From the IMG/VR virus record IMGVR_UViG_3300020395_000131, positions 1-21,311 of that record: a DNA stretch of 21,311 nt; one strand, written 5' to 3'. A model generated the notes under the pieces. It ran no database searches, was not told where the DNA came from, and was given only the letters and a program-made list of their open reading frames with translations. This DNA comes from a virus. Position 1 is the first letter of the stretch. Every line of letters starts with the position of its first letter. This document shows, in pieces, positions 1 to 8,700 of this stretch. Made by a program: the position numbers and the translations under genes.

Positions 1-743
1 GTAATGGCATCATCAGCTATAAGGGCTGAAGTAATAGCGTCATCGGCTATAGCGGCTGTAACGACTGCATCATCAGCTATAAGTGCTGAAGTAATAGCAT
101 CGTCAGCTATAAGTGCTGAAGTAATCGCATCATCTGCAATTTTAGCAGTAGTTATTGCATCATCCGCCAGATCAGCAGTTACAATAGTACCATCTACAAT
201 TTTTGCTGATGTTACTGTATCATCTCCAGGAACTACAGAAGCACCACCATTTACTAGTAATTGCGTTGGACGATATGGAAAAACAAATACAACACTCGCA
301 CTTTCTACATATACTAATGGTTGCGAAATTGCTGGCTCAGTAGCAGTTAGTGCACCCGCAGTTGAGGCATCTAAGTAGTACCACTGTCCTACTGTAAGAC
401 CGTGTGAAGATATTGTAAATCTTCCTGATTGTGCAACTGTAAAAGTATTACTATCAGCTACCGCAGTTACAACTCCGAGGGCTAAAGTAGTAGCAGCATT
501 TGCTTGTGCTTTTACCCAAGATGATCCATTATGACGAATACAATCTTTTGCTGAAAATCCATGACTAGACTGGGTTACGTCTGTGGTTGAGCCGCCTGCT
601 CCACCACCACCAATCTCTTTTACAGTACCGCCATCATTGATATATAACTTCTTTGCAGAAGTATCAATAGCAATCTCTCCAGATGCAATATCATCTGTAC
701 CTGGAGTGTTAGTACCTCTTTTAGGTTTAATTACTACGGCCAT
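1..743 (-). CDS. Tail fibre/adhesin with decapeptide repeats (C-terminus beyond left edge)
   Basis: An open frame starts at ATG 743-741 and runs without a stop off the left edge, so 247 codons are visible. AGGA lies about seven bases before the ATG, and the gap to the previous stop is 12 bases. Residues 1-45 (MAVVIKPKRGTNTPG, then SGEIAIDTSAKKLYIND) match the small adhesin head seen at the N-terminus of many phage fibres, with the pattern Gly-Glu-Ile-Ala followed by Leu-Tyr-Ile. A glycine-rich hinge follows (residues 45-51), then a beta-rich domain to about residue 176. From about residue 177 there are seven decapeptide repeats of the type ITSALIADDA, continuing past the edge. It sits last in the fibre cassette and is probably a distal receptor-binding or fibre-shaft protein. 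The receptor-binding C-terminus is not visible. The fibre role is inferred from composition and position. Confidence 0.8.
   Translation of the reverse strand, partial: MAVVIKPKRGTNTPGTDDIASGEIAIDTSAKKLYINDGGTVKEIGGGGAGGSTTDVTQSSHGFSAKDCIRHNGSSWVKAQANAATTLALGVVTAVADSNTFTVAQSGRFTISSHGLTVGQWYYLDASTAGALTATEPAISQPLVYVESASVVFVFPYRPTQLLVNGGASVVPGDDTVTSAKIVDGTIVTADLADDAITTAKIADDAITSALIADDAITSALIADDAVVTAAIADDAITSALIADDAI
6..215 (-). repeat. Seven 30-bp tandem repeats encoding Ala-Asp-Asp-Ala decapeptides
   Basis: Read on the minus strand, seven in-frame 30-base units run from 215 to 6 and continue past the edge. They encode VTSAKIVDGT, IVTADLADDA, ITTAKIADDA, ITSALIADDA (twice), VVTAAIADDA and ITSALIADDA. 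Units 4, 5 and 7 differ from one another at only two or three of 30 bases, so those copies look recently expanded or homogenised. Units 1-3 and 6 are more divergent. The repeat is protein-coding; it has no spacers and is not a CRISPR array. Confidence 0.9.
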
Positions 744-755
744 AGTATTATCCTA

Positions 756-1871
756 TTATGTATAAGTTCCGCCGTCTACAGTTGTTGTCCACGAAATTGT
801 ATCAGAAGATGATGTATATAAAAGTAATCCATCTGCTGATCCGCCGCCATCTAAAGCAGATAAAGTATTAGCTGAGTTTGCTACAAGTACTGAACCTTTT
901 GCAACTGCTGAAAGTCCTGTTCCACCATCTGCGACTGCTAAATCTGTAATTCCTGTTATTGATCCACCAGTAATAGTTACACTTGAATCTTCAAGATGGG
1001 CTACAAGTGTTGCCACAGCATATCCCGTACCGCTAGTATTGACTGTGGTGGAAGGTTCTGCTTGTAAGTTTTTAAATAACTTCCACTTCTGGTCTCCTGC
1101 GTCACGGAAAAGTCCTGCATATTCATCTTGCGACCCAGAATCATCATATAAACCATAAAAACCAATATCAACAGCATCACTAGAATTATTACCTGTAGCA
1201 AGCGACAACATTGAGTCTGCGACATTTACAGTCGTGGAAGAAACAGTAGTAGTTGTACCTGAGACTGTTAAATTTCCAGAAATTGTTACATTAGTAGGGA
1301 ACCCGATATTAATTTTATTATTAGATACTGTAGTTTCAATTTCATTTGCAGTACCTTCAAATGTTAAAGTATCTGTCCCAACCGCAACAGTATCATTTGA
1401 ACCACTATCAGCAGCGATTGTTAAAGTACTAGCTTGGGCTATCCAACTAAGTACACCTGATCCATTTGTAGAGAGTACATAACCATTTGTAACTGAGGCT
1501 GGTAGTGTATAAGTTAAGTCTGAACCAACCGTTGCAGGTGCTTTTAAAGCTACATAATTTGTACCGTTTGCGGTTGCCTCAAAAAGCTGTACTTCACCCT
1601 GCGCTTTTAATTTAATTTGATCAATATACGAGTTAGCATCTGTAATTATAGCACTACTAGCGGTTAATGTTCCTGCGGTATGGTCAAGCATATCCATAAA
1701 ATGCTTACCACCAATAATCTCTGGAGTATTTCCACCTCCACTTTCGTTTCCTATTGCGAGGCGCTTTCCATAAGTACCATTATCCCCATAGGCATAAAAT
1801 AGCTCCCCCTGCGCAACACTAGTGGGTTTGCCAGTTCCCGTAGTTCTTTTAATTTGAATTGTTTGAGCCAT
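756..1871 (-). CDS. Tail fibre protein
   Basis: A 371-residue protein. GGAG lies nine bases before the ATG. The N-terminus (IKRTTGTGKP, then QGELFYAYGD and KRLAIGN) is the same kind of adhesin head as in the next gene, with the pattern Gly-Glu-Leu and a following beta strand. Residues 90-180 are Thr/Ser/Gly-rich beta repeats. Around residues 193-300 lies a module I know from fibre proteins of marine phages (NLTVSGTTTTV, then DIGFYGLYDD and YAGLFRD, then LFKNLQAEP). The segment near residue 315 (LAVADGGTGLS) is a common trimeric-fibre motif. The tail ends TVDGGTYT. No catalytic, signal or chaperone domain is visible. It is probably a homotrimeric side or tip fibre; the attachment partner and receptor are unknown. 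Confidence 0.8.
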   Translation of the reverse strand: MAQTIQIKRTTGTGKPTSVAQGELFYAYGDNGTYGKRLAIGNESGGGNTPEIIGGKHFMDMLDHTAGTLTASSAIITDANSYIDQIKLKAQGEVQLFEATANGTNYVALKAPATVGSDLTYTLPASVTNGYVLSTNGSGVLSWIAQASTLTIAADSGSNDTVAVGTDTLTFEGTANEIETTVSNNKINIGFPTNVTISGNLTVSGTTTTVSSTTVNVADSMLSLATGNNSSDAVDIGFYGLYDDSGSQDEYAGLFRDAGDQKWKLFKNLQAEPSTTVNTSGTGYAVATLVAHLEDSSVTITGGSITGITDLAVADGGTGLSAVAKGSVLVANSANTLSALDGGGSADGLLLYTSSSDTISWTTTVDGGTYT

Positions 1872-1892
1872 TTATAAAACTCCGAATTATCC

Positions 1893-2306
1893 CTAATAGG
1901 ATCCTGCGTCTATTGTATCAGAATCACCGCTAGCTGCACCCACCATTATGGGAACCCACTGAAATGTGCCTGAACTTGTTTCTCTATAGACTTTAAATTG
2001 ATCGTCATCGGTATCATACCAAGTATCTCCTTCAGAAATATAACTTCCTGAGGGAGTGGATGCACCTCTAAAATCTTGATCTGCTAATTCTTTTAATGCA
2101 TCTCTTAAATTAGTAGTTGTAATTGTTCCATATGGTACAACAGTAACATTTGCGGCTGTAATTTGCCCCGGAACTTCAAAGGGAACTGCCAATGTATACG
2201 CCTGTAATTCTGTAACGTCATCGGTAATATCAATAGTTGTTGATGTTCCAGTAACACTAACTTCCGTAACAGCTTCTGTAATTTCTATTGTGGTTTGTGT
2301 ACTCAT
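1893..2306 (-). CDS. Small fibre-associated structural protein
   Basis: A 137-residue, acidic, Thr-rich protein with no enzyme motif. The N-terminal 35 residues hold two imperfect copies of TTIEITEAVTE/TTIDITDDVTE. Residues 65-75 (TTTNLRDALKELADQ) look like the short helix found near fibre trimerisation segments. Residues 90-118 carry the GDTWYDTDDDQFKVYR motif, common in phage fibre and tail proteins. The C-terminus, DTIDAGSY, resembles the TVDGGTYT end of the downstream fibre. The start ATG overlaps the upstream stop as ATGA, so translation is probably coupled to the 2303-2641 gene. Likely a fibre connector or adaptor; function inferred only from motifs and place. Confidence 0.65.
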   Translation of the reverse strand: MSTQTTIEITEAVTEVSVTGTSTTIDITDDVTELQAYTLAVPFEVPGQITAANVTVVPYGTITTTNLRDALKELADQDFRGASTPSGSYISEGDTWYDTDDDQFKVYRETSSGTFQWVPIMVGAASGDSDTIDAGSY

Positions 2307-2641
2307 CGAGTTACCTCAGGTGTAATAGTTACATCTCCTTGCATAATACGTTTAACAATAGAATCATTTGCTGTATAAATCTCTAAATCATATACATACT
2401 GACCTGCAGCTAGACCAGAACTGGTTGCTGCCGGTAATTGCATTTTTAAAGCTCCATTCGCCGCATTAGTAACAGTAACCGTAAATGATGCAGATACAGA
2501 ACTTGCAGTAACTGATGTACGCAGCTGTGCTCGACCTGAGTAATTAGCCAAGTTTAGAGCCGATCCTCCTTCCTTAATCACCAAGTCCAACGCAAAGTCG
2601 GAGCCTTGGTCGATTACTAAGTTATATGTTCCTGCGCTCAT
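2303..2641 (-). CDS. Small beta-sandwich tail/baseplate-type protein
   Basis: A 112-residue protein starting MSAGTYNLVIDQGSDFALDL. The pattern of a polar strand, a Leu-x-x-Tyr-Ser-Gly turn (LANYSGRAQL), then GQYVYDLEIYTANDSIVKRIMQGDVTITPEV near the end resembles the N-terminal immunoglobulin-like domain of BppU-type baseplate proteins and small structural proteins of marine phages. It is the first gene after the second sigma-70 promoter, with GGAG eight bases before the ATG, and it overlaps the next gene by four bases. It may link the tip to the fibres. Family assignment is from fold-like pattern only, so moderate confidence in structural role and low confidence in exact role. Confidence 0.6.
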   Translation of the reverse strand: MSAGTYNLVIDQGSDFALDLVIKEGGSALNLANYSGRAQLRTSVTASSVSASFTVTVTNAANGALKMQLPAATSSGLAAGQYVYDLEIYTANDSIVKRIMQGDVTITPEVTR

Positions 2642-2661
2642 TTATATTTCTCCATGCTGAA

Positions 2662-2690
2662 ATTATATCTCAAAGGACATAAATAGTCAA
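2662..2690 (-). promoter_or_regulatory. Sigma-70 promoter for the fibre cassette
   Basis: On the minus strand, -35 TTGACT (2690-2685) and -10 TATAAT (2667-2662) are separated by exactly 17 bases. The element lies in the 73-base gap between the J stop (2715) and the ATG at 2641. Transcription would start near 2655 with a short leader that holds the GGAG ribosome site. The spacer contains TGTCCTTTGA, closely matched in the promoter at 17956-17984. No clear terminator precedes it after J, so read-through from the tail block may add to expression. Confidence 0.85.
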
Positions 2691-2714
2691 GTTTTATTTT
2701 TAAGGTGGTTAATA

Positions 2715-5700
2715 TTAATTCATATTACCAAGTACTACACGATTAACTCCGGCTGTTTCACTGGTTGTATCACGAATTACAATTCTCTTATTTTGAGAGT
2801 CTAAAGTAATATTTGCATTTGGCCAATCAGTACTTGCACTAATCGTACCATATCCACCACCCATAATCCTATACCCTTTTATACGCCAGCCATCTACAGT
2901 ACTACCTATATATCCACTCGTTGCTTCTAGTACGCCTTTAAATTTGGCTCCTGATCCATCAATATAAAAATGCGGGGAACGTAAACGTCCCTTATCAAGA
3001 TCTATATGCAGTCCTGAACTAGATACATTTCCATCGGCATCTGTTCCATAACTGGCTGTGCCTGAAGAAATCGCACTTATCTTTCCTGTAGTAATATTAC
3101 CTCCATGAATGGTAGTATTTGTATCCGTTTCTAAAGCAGTAAATGTTACTAATCCTGTAAAAGCCACACCCTTTGCAGGAGTTGTAAAGCTAACCGATCC
3201 TGTTGCCTGTACTACATTATTTGTAACAGTTTGGGTAGTAGTATAGTAGGAATACCAATAAGCAGTAGTAGTATTTTGAGCATCATATGTAGGGGGAGAG
3301 GTACCCCAATTGTTAGTTAATCCTGTAAAAGCCCCTGTATTAAAATTAAAATTAGTAGCAGAAGGTGTACTAGGAGCATTCGCGTCCGTTACAGCTGTCT
3401 GATAATATACGAAACCACTTAAAACTTTAGGCGCATTAGTTCCTTGTGCTGTGCTATCTGATCCTGCCTTGACTTTATATAAATGCTGCTTCGCATTAAA
3501 GGTAAAGCTCTTACCTGTCGCATTTTTATAGGATATAGTAATAGTAATTGTTTCATTATCGTTCATTTGAGTACTACTACCAGTACCATAACCATGGTCA
3601 TTTAAAGTATAAACGGTGCTAGTATTACTATTTCCCCCATAACTCCAATTAGAAGCATTAGTGGAGGCTACTCCTGTAACTATCCAACTATTATTTGGCA
3701 TAGTATTATAGTTAGCATGATAATTTTTCTGTAGGCCATCAGCAAAAAATTCAACGGTAGTTCCACTGCCAGAATAGCTAGATACCTGACCATCATTATT
3801 GGCACTAACTCCATGATTGGGATTACCTAAAGATATATACGTACCTTGTGTTCCTGCAACGAATGAGTGTAAGGTTGCTTGGTCTTCCGCAGTAATAGTG
3901 TCATCCTCAGGCCAATCGCTGTTATCTCGTCCTTGTCCAGATGCAGGTTTTTCTGCTACTTCTACCGTTACTATCTCATGGTTCTCTGCAGTAACAGTAG
4001 TAGGTATCGTATAATCCACAGAAAAAGTGCCTTGAGCAGCCCAATTATAACTACCACTACTTCCAGCGGTTCCTGTTAAATATGTACTACCACGCTTAAT
4101 CCTAACTAACGGGGTTGTAAAGTTTCTAGGAGTTGCAGTAATACGTATCTTACCGCTTTCGGGGCCTGCTGTAAACGAAGGGTTCGCCCCATTAGCATCA
4201 TAACTTATAGTCCAATCTGAAGAAGATAAATCTACAGTTGTACCGCTATCTCCGGCAGCACCTCCTAAAGCTTTTGTTAGAGTTTGAACTGTAGTTTTTT
4301 CCCAAATTACATAGGGAGGATTGGCTTTAGCCTTCCTAGATTTTACTCTTATTGTATACGTAATAGCCTCAGTATTATCAGTATTCGAAGTAGCCGCATG
4401 ATCGCTAATAGTAACTATATTATTAGAAACACTAGTAGGGCCTCCTAAAGTAACATCACTGCCAGTAACCGTTATGGCGGAGATATACCAGGAACCCACA
4501 GCCATAGCTGCTTCATCTCCTGATGCTAATCCTGTGGTACCATCCGTTTTACCAGCGTAAGTAGCTATTAGGTCTCCTCTGAATACTTCTATTGTAGTTC
4601 CTGACCCTGATATTGTTCCGGTGAAGGTTCCGTCGGCAGGTGTTAGGTAAGAATGTGAATGATTAGGCTGAGAAATTGTAACCCCATATATACCCTCTCC
4701 CGCTAATCCAACTATAGATGTGGTATCAATAGCGACGTTTCCAGTCGGAGCGCTAGGAGCACTCCACCCTGACGGCTTCTCTCCAACCTCTACTTTATAT
4801 ACTCTGGGCCAGTCCGCTTTAGCATGTATTGGAGGAATAGCTTCTCTAGTTTGCAAAGTACCTGCACCCGTATCTGTCCAATCTGCGTCGTCTAGAAAAG
4901 TCCAAGTACTGGTATCGCTCCAGTCTTGCAATACGACGTCAGAGCCGGGTCCTGTACGAGTAAACTTATATATAGCATCAGTAAAGTTATGTGCGGTTGC
5001 AGTAAGTACTATATCACCATTAGTACTATTATATACGGGATTTGCGAAATCTTCATCATATATAACACTATTATCGTCTGCAGTGATAGAAACTGTCTTG
5101 CCGTCTACACCTATAGATCCATCTTGTACTTTTACAATTTTGAAATCTTTGGTTTTACTTTCGCTCTGATCAGTAGATTCTCTAACGGTTACCGAGAAAT
5201 TTAATGCTGAGCCATTATCGTATCCGATTCCTGAAGTTCCATCATGTAGTTTCCATGTAAGGCTTTGCCCCGTTACATCATTAGGAGCAGATAGTCCTGA
5301 AGTATCATCATTAACATAAGTACTTTGAGCACTTTCACTAGTTTGACTAAATCCTGCTCCCGTAATTATAAACTCTGGGTCAGAATATGCTAACGCATCC
5401 GCTGTGATAGTAATAGCAACTTCGTTCTGAAGTACGGAAGAAGAATTATAATTAAGAAATGCGATATTTGGATCAACAATTAATGCTCTAAGCCCTTGTA
5501 AGTTAGGATCTATTGTCCACAGATACCTTTCATGGGAATAAGTACTTCCATTCCTGCCTACAAAAGCTATAACAGCATCATTAGCATAGTCAGGACGTAG
5601 GGCATTTCTTGCTATTGCTTTAGATTCATCAACACTCGTTATCTCATTAGCAGTATTATTTAAACGTTGCTGAGTAAACAAAATATTATCGTTTTCAATA

Positions 5701-8700
5701 AAGGCAACTACACCCGCATAGTAAGTATTTGTTGCAGTTTTGATTCTAATAACGTCTCCGACTTGAAAACGAGTTAAAAATGCTGTTGTCCCTTCTGACT
5801 TCTCAACTTTATTACTATATCGCCCTACCTTGACTCTGGCATCTGCACTATTTGTACAATCTGTCCAAACATTCTCACTATTACTGACCCATTGTGTTCT
5901 ATCATACCATATACCAAGTGAAGCATTTTCAAAATTAAACCGTTTATAAAGAACTAATTTTAAATAATCCGTAGTATCGTCTGCGTCAAAGTAAATATGT
6001 GCTCGAGTTATCTCCTTTCCTGTTGCTGCCATAGCTGTCAAATCTTGTTGATAAGTTGCTGCAGTGCCTTGATTAGCATTATTTACAACCGTTCCCGGCG
6101 CACCATTAGAACGAATTGCAAAATCAACAGTATCTAAGCTAAATGTAGAGCCTGAAATCTTACTTTCACAATTTGCGAATATACCTCTAGGAATACCTCC
6201 TACCATGCGGGAGCAACTGACTGCAAATTTATCAACTAACTCTATAGTTCTCCAAGTTATTTCTGAACGTTTTCTAAATTTTGAAAAAGTCTGAACTCCA
6301 AAGTCATAAACTCCATCAGGTATTCCTTTAAACACGTGTCGTCTCGTATTACCACTTCGAGTCTCTACATAATCAGTGCCATCCGGTAAGGGGGGATAAA
6401 TATGTATTACATAGTTTCTAGGAAATTGATATGTGGAACCGTCCGTATTCCTAGGAGGCTCCCATTCTAATGTTATCTCATTTTGTTCCATTCTGAAATC
6501 GGGAGTATCTAAAATATAAACTGATTCAGGAGGTGGAACATAATCCGGAACAGGAGGAATAACAGTATCTTGTAATGCTAAAGTAAAATCTTTGTCAATT
6601 ATATCAAATTTTGAATTAAAAAATTCTACTGCAGTAATTTCAAAAAACTTATCTGAATCCTCTTTTAGTCCTAATATTTTATATTCTTTATATGAAGCTA
6701 AAGTATTTACACCTTTATAAGTTTCTCGTATTGACCAGATAGTATTATCTGGGATTTCTCCAGAGAAAGGAGCAGCAATAGCTATTTGGGTAACTCCATT
6801 AACTACAGAAACATTAGAAGAGGTAAACGTTATTGATTCAACATCTGTACTATTTCTAAACTCTACTTGAATATCGGTTCCGTCATTGTCTTGAATATTT
6901 GAAATAGTTTTTCTTATATCTTCATCAGAATCTGAATTACCAATAAGTTGTGTAGAAGTTCCATCAATCTTTGCATAAACTACTTCATCCCCTCTATTAT
7001 AAGTATAAGTTGCGCCTGAATGAGTTATTACTGCAGGGGCTTCCTGAGTTAAAACTACTTTACGTTTTAAAACTAAAAGGGCTAAACTATAAGCATAATC
7101 AGAACTGGATTGAAAACTAAAAGACTGTGCTCTCCCCCCATCAGATTGAGCCTGACTTGAGACAGTAGTGATATCCACATCTAAAGTTATAGCACTATTA
7201 GAGGAGGCCGTTATTCTACCACTAAATACAGTCCCTGTCTGTGAGGGATCTTGTATATTTATTATATCTCCAGGAGTTAAAAACGATGCATTAACAGAAG
7301 TTTTGAAAGTCGCAACTTCAGTTTGATTGACTGAAGTCCATGCTTTCCATCTTCCATACCTTATTGCTTGACCCTCAGAAGTACAACCAAATGCAACAGC
7401 TTTTTTAGGAATAATTTGTCCTGTAGTAAGAATATTTTCTTTATCTTCGATAACTATAGGCTCTGGTTTATATGCGGCTGAAGGATTATTCCATATAACT
7501 GTGTATTGATTAGTTCTTGCTTTACTTCCTGAATTTTGAGTTTGAAAAGTATCCTTTATTATATTTGAAGGAGAAAAGTTATAAATAGGATAAGCCGGAG
7601 AATCTTGTATTGGAATCATTTGTCCGTCCAACCAATATAATAAACCTCTAAACATGGTTGCCATGTCTTTTAAAACTTTATATGCCTCAGTAGGCTTAGT
7701 CAAATATAAATTAGATGTAAACCTAGGCTCTGTCTCACCATATTTAGTAGGTACTAATTCATCGCAATATTTTGCAATTTTATAAAGTTGAAATTTATTT
7801 ATATCTTGTGCGGTTAAAAAATCTCCTAAGCCATAACGGTCATTAATTAACATATCATAGAATACCCATGCAGGGTTATCAGTGTAGTATACTCCAGACT
7901 CAAGACCACTACTATTTGTTGTTCCTTCGTCACTAAATTCCCCATTCCACATTCCTGTATAGGTAGCAACTCCATCGCCAGTCAAGTGCCTAGGTTTATA
8001 GTTAGAAGGTATTTTAATTTTTAGTCCCCGAACATGATATGCTCTACTAGGGGCTGAGGGGAAACTTTGAGAACTAAAACTTACACCCGCTACTGCGGAA
8101 TAAGGGTAGGAAAGTTTTTCTTTAATGGTTGCTACGACTTGAGCAATTTGACAAGTATCTAAGACTACTGCTATATCACTAGTCGCTCCTCGAATTATAT
8201 GATTGCCGGAGAGCTTTCCAAGATAATTATTTCCTTTAGCTACTCCATCGGGAGTTAATCTAGTAATAACTAAACGCAAATCCCTAATATTTAAATGAGT
8301 ATTTATGGGCAATATTATAGTATAAACTACTGCTGTTTTCTGCAACCCCCAATATCTTTGGTATACAGCAGCTCCTCCTGTAAGGTCTTCCCAATCAGTA
8401 GGATTAGATCCTCCACTTTCAGAACCTTCGAGGGTTATACTAAAGGCTGCTCCGTTGTACTGATCGTTTCCCTCATCATTTGTTGCGTAATGTCCATTAG
8501 GAAATTCTAATTGAATTTTTACTTCATCAATTTCACTTATCTGTGCTCCTGAAAATGATTGACTAAACACAAGGACTTTTTGAATTGCTCCGTCATTTAC
8601 AGCAGTCGTAATATCACTAGAAGTGGGATAGCCCGCTGCGGGCGCACTAGTAAGAAAGTTGTTAGTGCTATTAAAAGGAGCGGAGTCACTAGCTGATAAA

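Noticed and set aside
6-215. Regular 30-bp repeats as a CRISPR array
   Set aside because: There are no spacers between units, and all units are in frame inside a longer protein-coding frame.
4-378. Plus-strand open frame across the left-edge repeats
   Set aside because: It is antisense to the 30-bp repeats of the fibre gene. The Ala/Ser/Ile repetition is a by-product of the coding repeats on the other strand, and it has no ribosome site or family match.
1001-1225. Minus-strand frame within the 756-1871 fibre gene
   Set aside because: It is an alternate-frame shadow inside a well-supported fibre gene and has no separate signals.
2691-2714. Terminator directly after J
   Set aside because: TTAACCACCTTAAAAATAAAA has an A-rich stretch but no stable stem on the transcribed strand.
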